A stretch of 64,000 nucleotides of DNA from DATAAP01 sp041690495. GTDB lineage: Bacteria > Pseudomonadota > Alphaproteobacteria > CACIAM-22H2. Below the pieces are notes generated by a model. The model did no database searches, was not told the origin of the DNA, and was given only the letters and a program-made list of their open reading frames with translations. The position numbers and the translations under genes are program-made. Position 1 is the first letter of the stretch. Each line of letters begins with the position of its first letter. Positions 40,074 through 46,843 of this stretch are shown in pieces. Location: positions 310,001 through 374,000 of the forward strand of contig JAWLHE010000001.1 in NCBI GenBank assembly GCA_041690495.1. Reading direction: 5' to 3'.

Positions 40074-40850
40074 ATGGAACATATGCTGAACAAGCTTGGC
40101 CTTGGGCCCGCAATGGAGCAGGCCATTGATCGCGAGATGAGGATGCAGCGCGAAATCGACCGGATGCGCGAATACGAGCGCATGGAGCGGCAAGTGCAAG
40201 AACAGCGGGAGATCGAGCGCGCTTATGCAGCGGCGCGCCAAGCGGCGCTGCTGGAGCAGTACGCGAGCAGTGTCGGCTCGCTCGGCGTTCCCAACAATCT
40301 CGCGCTCCTCTACGACCGGGCGGTTGGACTGGGCGGCGACGTTCCCGCGAGCGTCGCCATGATCGCCAAGCAGATGGCGGAACTCGATGCGGTGACAAAG
40401 CCGCAGCGGGACGCCATGGCGCTGATCGCACGGGAGAACGACCTGTACGGGGTCGGCTCGGCCATCACCGGCTTGCACACGCCCGCCACCGTCAGCGACG
40501 CCGTTGCCGCGTTCACCCGCGATCTGGAGCGGGACGCGTCGCTCTACGGTGTGGCGCTGGCCGGGATCGGCGATTCGGAATGGCGGTATCTGATGAGCGA
40601 ACAGGAGCGTATCCAGTCCCTCATCGACGACTTTACTTCGCCCCACGAGCGGGAGTGGTCCGTACCCGACATGCCTAGCCTGCCCTCGATCCCGTCGCTT
40701 GCCGAGCAGGTCGAGGACGTGACGCGGCGGATCGTGCGCGAGGAACTTGAGCGAATCACCACGGCACCGACCGACGAGGAGGAACCCTTGTATGGCGGCG
40801 ATGGCGTCAAGAGGACGCCCGGCTTCCTCGCCGACGATCACGACGAGTAA
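40074..40850 (+). CDS. Coiled-coil protein of unknown function
   Basis: A 258-residue protein not recognised. Residues about 14-62 make a long amphipathic and highly charged coiled coil (REMRMQREIDRMREYERMER, then QREIERAYAAARQAALLEQY). The rest is mostly helical with MSEQERIQSLIDDF and an acidic C-terminal tail. No signal or membrane segment is seen. The gene has a good ribosome site (AAGAAGGA) and is followed 11 bases later by the membrane protein gene and then by the ComEC-like gene, so the three likely act together. Confidence 0.6.
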   Translation: MEHMLNKLGLGPAMEQAIDREMRMQREIDRMREYERMERQVQEQREIERAYAAARQAALLEQYASSVGSLGVPNNLALLYDRAVGLGGDVPASVAMIAKQMAELDAVTKPQRDAMALIARENDLYGVGSAITGLHTPATVSDAVAAFTRDLERDASLYGVALAGIGDSEWRYLMSEQERIQSLIDDFTSPHEREWSVPDMPSLPSIPSLAEQVEDVTRRIVREELERITTAPTDEEEPLYGGDGVKRTPGFLADDHDE

Positions 40851-40861
40851 GCGACGCCGCG

Positions 40862-41521
40862 ATGAAGGGCACGTTCCCGTTCACCGATTACGATTTCTGG
40901 GCGTACATATCGTCCGGGTTCGTGTTCCTGTTCGCGCTCGATCATGTGCTGGAAACCGGTTGGATGATCCGCAACGACTGGACCGTCGTCGAGGGGTTGT
41001 TCGCGACGGCCTGCGCGTACGCGGTCGGCCATATGCTGGCCGGGTTCGCATCGGCGCTGCTTGAACGCCGTATAGTCGCGAAATGGCTCGGCAAGCCGTC
41101 CGCGACGTTGCTCGGCGCGGAGAAGGGGCCGCGTTGGTTCCGGCGACTCTATCCGTCGTTTTACGAGCCGCTTCCGGACAAGACGCGCAAGCTCGTGTTC
41201 GACAAGGCCCGGCAACACGGGATCGACATGCCCGGCGAGGCTATGTTCTGGGCAGCATTCGATGCATGCCGCGGCAACAAGACTGCGATGGACCGGATGT
41301 CCGGGTTCATAAACCAGTACGGCATGTGCCGAAACCTCGCGCTAACCGCGCTGATCTGCGCCGTCATGCTCGTAGTCACGGCGTGGAACTTCCACCGCCC
41401 CGATGACTACTGGTGGGCAGCAGCAGCGGTCGCGCTGGGGATCGGGATGTTTCTCCGGTATCTCAAGTTCTACCGGCACTACTCGGTCGAGGTCTACACC
41501 TGTTACGCCCACGCGAAGTGA
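40862..41521 (+). CDS. Four-helix membrane protein of unknown function
   Basis: A 219-residue protein with four likely membrane segments: residues about 14-32, 43-64, 158-175 and 182-199. Between the second and third there is a soluble domain of about 90 residues with RRLYPSFYEPLPDKTRKLVFDKA. The C-terminal MFLRYLKFYRHYSVEVYTCYA after the last helix is the most conserved-looking part. Fits a membrane partner or pore-type effector of a defence system, but no family was assigned. It is in one unit with the coiled-coil gene upstream and the metallo-beta-lactamase-fold gene downstream. Confidence 0.6.
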   Translation: MKGTFPFTDYDFWAYISSGFVFLFALDHVLETGWMIRNDWTVVEGLFATACAYAVGHMLAGFASALLERRIVAKWLGKPSATLLGAEKGPRWFRRLYPSFYEPLPDKTRKLVFDKARQHGIDMPGEAMFWAAFDACRGNKTAMDRMSGFINQYGMCRNLALTALICAVMLVVTAWNFHRPDDYWWAAAAVALGIGMFLRYLKFYRHYSVEVYTCYAHAK

Positions 41522-41529
41522 GGTCAAAA

Positions 41530-42612
41530 ATGCGTTTGCAGATTTTCGACGTTGAGCACGGCGCGTGTGCGCTGCTGACTTGCGACGATGGCAAACGGAT
41601 CATGATCGACTGCGGGCATAACGCGACGACCGGATGGCGTCCCGGCACCTATCTCAATTCCGTCGGCGTCGCATACTTGGACAAGCTCGTCATCACCAAC
41701 TACGACGAGGATCACGTCAGCGGTGCGCCCGATCTGTTCGACAAGGTGAGCGTTGGATGCATTGTGCGGAACACGTCAGTGTCACCCGCCGACATCACGC
41801 GTCTGAAGTCCGAAGACGGCATGGGCGCGGGGATCGAGCGGCTCGTCTGGGAGTTGGAACGAAACTTCCTGCCGCCCGGTACCGCGTTGGGGCAGCCCCC
41901 GGTATTTCAAGGCGTGACGGAGACCTATTTCCATCACTACCCATACGATTTCGACGACGAGAACAACCTGAGCCTCGTCCTCAAGCTCAATTGCATGGGG
42001 GCTAATCTGATTTTCCCCGGCGATCTGGAGACGGCGGGTTGGCTCAAGATGCTCAACGTGCCGGGGTTCATCCCGGCGCTACAGAATATGGACGTTTTCG
42101 TCGCCTCGCATCATGGCCGCGAGAGCGGCTGTTGCGAAGACATCTTCAAACATTTCAAGCCTCGGTTCGTGGTGATCTCCGATAAGAGCAAGGGGTACCA
42201 GACCCAAGAGACGACTGGTTGGTACTCGGATCGTGCGCTCGGCGGCATCTTTAACGGCGACAATGGTCGGAAGGTCGTGACGACCCGTTCCGATGGCGAT
42301 CTCGTGATCGAGTTCGCCAATACCGGCTACTTGTTCAGGAAAGACCCGCAGTCGGTGCCGACGCGAAGCGCAGCCGATTTCCTGCTCGGTCTGACCGCGC
42401 TGGCGTCCCCGCAACTCGGGACTTTCGGATCGCCATTTGTCCCACCACCGCAACCGCCCGCGAGGCCGAACGCGCCGGGATTGGGACTGAGCGCGTTGTA
42501 TGAACCGCCGCCATCGCCGCCGCCCGAGAGTTTAGCGAGCCTGCTGCTTGCGGATCCGAATAAGCCGAAGATGCCATTGAGCGCGTTAGCGGCGGCACTA
42601 CGTAAGCCGTAG
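41530..42612 (+). CDS. ComEC-like metallo-beta-lactamase-fold protein
   Basis: A 360-residue protein of the ComEC/Rec2-type metallo-beta-lactamase fold without its membrane part. The metal motif HxDxDH reads NYDEDHVSG (residues 57-65), so the first His is Asn57 while Asp59, Asp61 and His62 remain; then FPGDLE and ASHHGRESG follow at the expected places. The last 100 or so residues are rich in proline (PPPQPPARP, PPPSPPPE) and look disordered. ComEC-type nucleases degrade one strand of DNA during uptake; stand-alone forms on mobile elements may be immune nucleases or phosphodiesterases. The start is ATG at 41530, 8 bases after the membrane gene. Confidence 0.8.
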   Translation: MRLQIFDVEHGACALLTCDDGKRIMIDCGHNATTGWRPGTYLNSVGVAYLDKLVITNYDEDHVSGAPDLFDKVSVGCIVRNTSVSPADITRLKSEDGMGAGIERLVWELERNFLPPGTALGQPPVFQGVTETYFHHYPYDFDDENNLSLVLKLNCMGANLIFPGDLETAGWLKMLNVPGFIPALQNMDVFVASHHGRESGCCEDIFKHFKPRFVVISDKSKGYQTQETTGWYSDRALGGIFNGDNGRKVVTTRSDGDLVIEFANTGYLFRKDPQSVPTRSAADFLLGLTALASPQLGTFGSPFVPPPQPPARPNAPGLGLSALYEPPPSPPPESLASLLLADPNKPKMPLSALAAALRKP

Positions 42613-42646
42613 CGGCCTTGCCCGCAATTGATTTTCGGCGACTGTC

Positions 42647-43375
42647 ATGCCCGATCTACGAAAACGCTTTGAAGCATTCATTCGTACGCTCGACGGTTTT
42701 GAGTCCGTTGACGCGTTGCTGAAGGACCGCGATCCGGACGGAAAGAAGCGAGCCGATTATCTGCTCTGGGACAGGACGATCATCGTCGAGCAGAAAGTTC
42801 TCGAAATCGATCCTCACGATAAGGCGCAAGATTTCGTCGATGACCTCATGGATCAAGGTCGAGTCGTTGTATATGGAAGGGTGCCTATAGAGCATGTATT
42901 CTCGAAGTTGCCCGACCGGGAGACTCTGAGGCGACAGCTACACTACAAGCTGACCAACAGGATCGACGCGATCTTCTCTGGCGCGGATAAGCAGACGAGA
43001 GACACTCGGGAGATTTTCTCCATCCCCGATGCCGGAGGTGTTCTCGTCATTCTGAATGAGAACGCCGTAACGCTGAGCCCGGAAACTATCGGCCACAAGA
43101 TCGCGCAGATGTTCGGAAAGACGAATGCGGACGGGTCCGTTCGCTACCCGCATAACACGGTCGCGATATGGATTTCGGAGATTCACGAGATGGCGGTCAA
43201 CCATCCGACCACGTTTTATCCGATCATCAGCATGCTAGGCCCGAATTGGCGTGACAATCTGCGGGTGGAGTATTTTGCCAACGATCTTGCTCGGTGTTGG
43301 GCTGCGTTCAACGGAGTGCCTTTTGTTCAGGCAAGCGAGTTGCCGCAAGAGGGATTTCGTCCCACTAAAGCGTGA
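42647..43375 (+). CDS. PD-(D/E)XK nuclease-like protein
   Basis: A 242-residue protein with the D-x(n)-E-x-K pattern of PD-(D/E)XK nucleases: RADYLLWDRTIIVEQKVLEID contains Asp37, Glu48 and Lys50 on two adjacent strands. After it come helices (LRRQLHYKLTNRIDAIF) and a second strand-rich half with VLVILNENA and TVAIWISEIHEM. It is likely a DNA or RNA endonuclease; family not assigned. The start at 42647 follows a 34-bp gap and the stop overlaps the next gene by four bases (ATGA), so the nuclease and the cyclase-like protein are coupled. Confidence 0.65.
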   Translation: MPDLRKRFEAFIRTLDGFESVDALLKDRDPDGKKRADYLLWDRTIIVEQKVLEIDPHDKAQDFVDDLMDQGRVVVYGRVPIEHVFSKLPDRETLRRQLHYKLTNRIDAIFSGADKQTRDTREIFSIPDAGGVLVILNENAVTLSPETIGHKIAQMFGKTNADGSVRYPHNTVAIWISEIHEMAVNHPTTFYPIISMLGPNWRDNLRVEYFANDLARCWAAFNGVPFVQASELPQEGFRPTKA

Positions 43376-44250
43376 TGCGCAGCGGTAAGCTCGACTTCCC
43401 AATGAACTCGCAGTTCAAGGACAAGTTCGTTGCTTTCGTCGATGTCCTTGGCTTCAAGGGCATGGTGAGGGCCGCAGAAGCCGGTACTGGAACGAGCTTG
43501 CCCGCGCTGCTGGACGCCTTGAAGGAGCTAGGTACCAGCAAGAGCCGGGATCAATACGTCGAGTACGGACCGATTACTTGCCCATGTGCGGCTTGCATCC
43601 AAAAGGACCTCGATTTCAGAGTCACGCAGATATCGGATTGCGTGGTGGTGTCCAGCGAGGTTTCCCCGGCTGGTGTGATCAACTTGGTCAGTCACTGTTG
43701 GGGCGCGGTAATCAAGCTGCTTCCAAAGGGGATCATGTGTCGCGGCTACATCACACGAGGTTTGATCTACCACACGGACGATCAGGTTATCGGAACCGGA
43801 TATCAGAGCGCGTTCGAGAAGGAGCGTGGTGTCTCCGCGTTCAAGCGTGAGGCTGATGAACGGGGCACGCCCTATGTAGAGATTGATCCCATCATATGCG
43901 ATTACGTTAGGGAACACGGCGACCAGTGCGTGAAGGAGATGTTCTCGCGCATGGTCAAATCGGACGGCAATGTGACGGCGCTGTTCCCGTTCCAGCGGCT
44001 GGCGCACTCATTCATGATCGGCGGGTTCGGGGTCAAGTTCGATCCCGAACAGGAAAAGCGGTCGGTGCAGAATCTCCGGAAGTCGATCAACCGCTTCAAG
44101 GAGCGCGTTCTTGCGTTGGTCGATCATTCCAATCCATCAGCGGTCAGCAAGGCCAAGCACTATGTCGCGGCGCTCGACGCTCAACTTGTCGAGTGCGACC
44201 GGACCGATGAGATGATTGATCAACTAGGGACGCCTTATCCGTCACCCTAA
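43372..44250 (+). CDS. Nucleotide-cyclase-like protein of unknown activity
   Basis: A 292-residue protein with the look of a class III nucleotide cyclase fold: FVAFVDVLGFKGMVR (Asp24) and, 65 residues on, FRVTQISDCVVVSS (Asp89), the two metal-binding aspartates on strands one and three, then GIMCRGYITRGLIY. The region between holds a CPCAAC cysteine cluster (Cys70, Cys72, Cys75). Such proteins occur as hypothetical genes in many islands; some cyclases make signals in Pycsar-type immunity. Whether this one makes a cyclic nucleotide is inference. It is translated together with the nuclease gene upstream. Confidence 0.55.
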   Translation: MMRSGKLDFPMNSQFKDKFVAFVDVLGFKGMVRAAEAGTGTSLPALLDALKELGTSKSRDQYVEYGPITCPCAACIQKDLDFRVTQISDCVVVSSEVSPAGVINLVSHCWGAVIKLLPKGIMCRGYITRGLIYHTDDQVIGTGYQSAFEKERGVSAFKREADERGTPYVEIDPIICDYVREHGDQCVKEMFSRMVKSDGNVTALFPFQRLAHSFMIGGFGVKFDPEQEKRSVQNLRKSINRFKERVLALVDHSNPSAVSKAKHYVAALDAQLVECDRTDEMIDQLGTPYPSP

Positions 44251-44280
44251 CCGAACAGACTTAATAGACCACTATGGGTC

Positions 44281-44970
44281 ATGGCAAAACGTAGCAAGCG
44301 ACGCGGCGAAATCGGGTCGATCAAGATGTCGGCGGGACCGGCAGGCCCATCAGTTGAGTGGGAGAAGATTCCGCTGCCAGAAGGGAAGGCCGACCTAGAG
44401 CAATTCTACGCCGAGCAGTTCGTCGCTGCGTTCAATCGTGCCCCGCTCTTGCCGGGCCTACTGATCACCGAGGTGCGGCAGAACGCGGAGAATTCGCTCG
44501 ACTTCACCTTACTCACTTCACTCGGTCAGAAGTGGCTGGAATTGATGGAGGTCGCGCCATTCGAGTTTTTCGGCGTGCCCCCTGACCAAGCACCAAACAC
44601 TCACAAACCGTACGATCTGGCGCAATGGCTCCATGGGAAGATCATGGAGAAGTCTCGGAAGTACCGATCAACGCGGCCGGGCAATTTGTTTCTACTTCTT
44701 TATCTAACTGACTGGCGATTCCTGCCGAGCGAAACGGCAATCTCGCTTCTTCAATTCTGGTGCAACCGCAAGGCCCATTCCTTCGAGGCGATTTTTGTGT
44801 ACATGCCCATGACGGCAACAGAGGGGCATATTTCGCTGATTGCGCCTACGCCGAGCAGTTTCTGGAAAGGCTTCAAGCCGGACATGTATCGCGACAATAA
44901 GACCATCAACTTGGACCCGGCAAAGTGGCAAGCCGTAACTGGTCACACGGGACCCACCGATCCAAATTGA
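44281..44970 (+). CDS. Island protein of unknown function
   Basis: A 229-residue protein not recognised. The N-terminus is basic (KRSKRRGEIG), then mixed alpha/beta. NAENSLDFTLLTSLGQKWLELMEVAPF has Asp and Glu spaced somewhat like a restriction-endonuclease core, but a Met stands where Lys would be, so it is not called a nuclease. NLFLLLYLTDWRFLPSETA and FEAIFVYMPM are probable core strands. It starts 31 bases after the cyclase-like gene, same strand, so may be in the same unit. Confidence 0.45.
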   Translation: MAKRSKRRGEIGSIKMSAGPAGPSVEWEKIPLPEGKADLEQFYAEQFVAAFNRAPLLPGLLITEVRQNAENSLDFTLLTSLGQKWLELMEVAPFEFFGVPPDQAPNTHKPYDLAQWLHGKIMEKSRKYRSTRPGNLFLLLYLTDWRFLPSETAISLLQFWCNRKAHSFEAIFVYMPMTATEGHISLIAPTPSSFWKGFKPDMYRDNKTINLDPAKWQAVTGHTGPTDPN

Positions 44971-45069
44971 TCACGTGATTGCGCGGCCTGCATCTAGGCC
45001 TTTGCGCTGGTGCTCCGATTGCCGCAGCTTATGGTAGTCTGACGGCGCTCGACTTGGGGCAACAGCAAT

Positions 45070-45735
45070 ATGGGGCGAGCAGGGCGGATAGCGATGGTGG
45101 TCTTGGCCGGGTTTGTCGGCTACGTCTTGCTCGTTCACGAGTCCGACGCGGATCGGCGCGAGAACGAATGCAAGCGGCACGGCGTTGATGCCACCGCGCT
45201 CGCTGAGTGCCGGCAGAGCGATGCCGCGAAGGCGCGTGTCATTGAGGCGGAGTGGACGAAGGCACTCGCGTTCCTAGCCGGTCGGTACAACGCCGCCCTT
45301 GCCACTTTCGCACAAGCCCCGAAATCCAGCGTGGACGAGGCCGGCTACACGCCGACTAGCGTGAGTGATCTCAGCAAGGAAGCCGGGTTGAGCTTGGTCG
45401 GCGCGTACGTGAAGGCCGATGCGGTTCATCCCGCCCTCGGACGCAAGTACAAGCTCCGAGGGATCGTCCACGCCTATGCGCCCGACAAGGAGTCGTCCAG
45501 AACGGAAATGTCGTTCAGTGTGAGCGAGGTCGGCAATCGGCTGGCGGGTGTGCCGCTCGACATCGAAAACCTGAACCGATTCGAGCGCGGCTTCATCAAG
45601 GAGAACTGCGATTCTACCGTGCCCGGCTGCACTGCGACGTTGTTCGCCACGGTCGGCGTCCTGTCCACGCTCGGCCCCCTCAAGCAGATCGGGCTCATCG
45701 CCGACCGGGTTGATTTCGAGCCGGCCGTGAAGTAG
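45070..45735 (+). CDS. Membrane-anchored island protein of unknown function
   Basis: A 221-residue protein with one N-terminal membrane segment (MVVLAGFVGYVLLV, residues about 9-22) and a periplasmic or cell-facing domain of about 195 residues with five cysteines (two in CKRHGVDATALAEC, two in CDSTVPGC). It is probably an exported, disulfide-bonded protein. No family was recognised. The spacer before it is 99 bp and it is 23 bases upstream of the gene with the SSB-type tail. Confidence 0.45.
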   Translation: MGRAGRIAMVVLAGFVGYVLLVHESDADRRENECKRHGVDATALAECRQSDAAKARVIEAEWTKALAFLAGRYNAALATFAQAPKSSVDEAGYTPTSVSDLSKEAGLSLVGAYVKADAVHPALGRKYKLRGIVHAYAPDKESSRTEMSFSVSEVGNRLAGVPLDIENLNRFERGFIKENCDSTVPGCTATLFATVGVLSTLGPLKQIGLIADRVDFEPAVK

Positions 45736-45758
45736 CCGCAACAGAGGCGTGAAACCGC

Positions 45759-46475
45759 ATGATTACAGATGAAGAGCTAGATTCGCTACCCGATGACCCT
45801 GACGAAGCTTTCGTCATGTATGAGGGCATTCTCCGCGATTACGTTCGGACTGCGAACGCAAATCAGGAAAATCCCGATTGGGACATGGAGCGGCAGTACG
45901 TCGCCCAAATACTCGCGTTCGTAGACACCAGAGGGATTCCGCTGGAGCTTCCTACGAATCCCCCAGACGATCCGCACACCTTCTCCCGTTGGTATCAAAA
46001 CTTCCTGCGTGCGGTGGACTACTACAGAGCCGTTGCACGGCTGGAGATTTCGCGCCGGAAGAAGGTGAACGTCACGGTTCTCACGCTGTCGCCTGACTTC
46101 AAGACCAAGATCGGAGCCCACCTCACCGCGATCCGCAAGATCGTGTTCGAGGCGAACATGGCGGAGAGCAAGCGGGACGCCATCTTCCGTCGTATCAGCA
46201 ACCTTCAGGAAGAAGTTGACCGCGACCGAACGCGTACCGAGGCCGGCTTGGCGCTGTGGCTGGACATTACCAGCGCAATCGGTAAGGGCGCGGAGAACCT
46301 TGATCCCGCCATTGAGCGAGTTAAGAAAATCTTCGACGTGTTCGCCAAGGCCAAGGACGAAGCGGAGCAGAAGGCGCTCACGTCACCGCCAGAGCGGAAG
46401 CGTATTGCGCCACCCACCACCGCACCCGAGCAGCAGCCGGGACGCGGGCCGCTCGACGACGACATCCCATTTTGA
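45759..46475 (+). CDS. Unknown protein ending in an SSB-type DDDIPF tail
   Basis: A 238-residue, mostly helical protein. It has an acidic N-terminus (DEELDSLPDDPDEAF), a helix-rich core (RKIVFEANMAESKRDAIFRR), then a proline-rich linker (PERKRIAPPTTAPEQQPG) and the last residues GPLDDDIPF. The final six, DDDIPF, are the conserved C-terminal tip of bacterial single-stranded-DNA-binding proteins, which docks onto many repair and replication enzymes. No OB fold is visible here, so the tail is borrowed on a different body. That would let it bind SSB partners of the host or of a phage. Confidence 0.6.
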   Translation: MITDEELDSLPDDPDEAFVMYEGILRDYVRTANANQENPDWDMERQYVAQILAFVDTRGIPLELPTNPPDDPHTFSRWYQNFLRAVDYYRAVARLEISRRKKVNVTVLTLSPDFKTKIGAHLTAIRKIVFEANMAESKRDAIFRRISNLQEEVDRDRTRTEAGLALWLDITSAIGKGAENLDPAIERVKKIFDVFAKAKDEAEQKALTSPPERKRIAPPTTAPEQQPGRGPLDDDIPF

Positions 46476-46572
46476 GACCGTGGCTGAGATATCCCCCACG
46501 CACTCTACTGAGTAGTGGACGCTTCTCTCGGCCATCCCGCCCCTAGACAGTGGCACGTACGGGAACCCAGTT

Positions 46573-46594
46573 TTGGCAACAATTTGACAACAAA
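46573..46594. repeat. Paired TTGRCAAC motifs, right end
   Basis: TTGGCAAC (46573-46580) and TTGACAAC (46584-46591), starts 11 bp apart; the second is within the 12-mer TTTGACAACAAA that is also found at the left end. The 18 bp that follow lead straight into the phased array. Confidence 0.6.
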
Positions 46595-46611
46595 ATCAGC
46601 CCATTTGCGAT

Positions 46612-46711
46612 GTGCCCTGATATGCCCCGAGATGCCCTAATGTGCCCGAAGGTGCCCGGAACGGGCCGGATTTTGGGGCACCTTCGGGCATGTTCGGGCA
46701 TGTTCGGGCAG
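46612..46711. repeat. Phased array of nine hexamers, two orientations
   Basis: RTGCCC begins at 46612, 46622, 46632, 46642 and 46652, and its inverse GGGCAY/GGGCAG begins at 46676, 46686, 46696 and 46706; every step within a group is exactly 10 bp. The inner part is a perfect 15-bp inverted repeat (46643-46657 with 46676-46690). Ten-bp phasing puts all sites on one face of the helix, as for cooperative binding of an excisionase-type or integrase-arm protein. The array ends 14 bp before the attachment repeat. Confidence 0.8.
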
Positions 46712-46725
46712 CTTTGCGCCCGTGT

Positions 46726-46770
46726 TTCGCAATGAGGAGGTCAGGGGTTCGATTCCCCTCGGCTCCACCA
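46726..46770 (+). repeat. Right attachment repeat (attR), partial tRNA-Ala copy
   Basis: Exact copy of the last 45 bases of tRNA-Ala(CGC). The upstream part of the tRNA is not present here, so this is a fragment left by integration and not a gene. Confidence 0.92.
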
Positions 46771-46843
46771 AGCCGCCGGATTCGGCCCCGGACCGCGCGA
46801 TGCCAAGGCCCGCCGGCCGGGCTCGTTGCCGGAGCTTCCCCGC

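Larger units (their letters stand above)
37482..46770. mobile_element. 9.3-kb tRNA-Ala-integrated genomic island without an integrase
   Basis: The island is defined by the 45-bp direct repeats at each end. Its gene content is atypical: many proteins of unknown function, regulators of phage/satellite type, longer AT-rich stretches and spacers, and codons with A or T in the third position more often than in the flanks. All ten or eleven open frames were examined; none has the tyrosine-recombinase R-H-R-Y motifs or serine-recombinase catalytic region. It may be a cis-mobilisable element that borrows an integrase, or a decayed remnant. Genes and sites are listed separately. Confidence 0.88.
46476..46843. 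other. Right-end noncoding region of the island and its flank
   Basis: A 368-bp gene-free stretch. It holds the paired 8-mer motif (46573-46591), the phased hexamer array (46612-46711), the right attachment repeat (46726-46770) and a 73-bp host flank that precedes the stop codon of the ATP-grasp gene. No open frame in it looks coding. Confidence 0.7.

Noticed and set aside
46612..46711. Possible CRISPR array
   Set aside because: Units are 10 bp with a 6-bp core and switch orientation; no 25-40-bp repeats and no cas genes.
46550..46770. A second tRNA at the right end
   Set aside because: Only the 3' 45 bases are present; the acceptor 5' side and D arm are absent.
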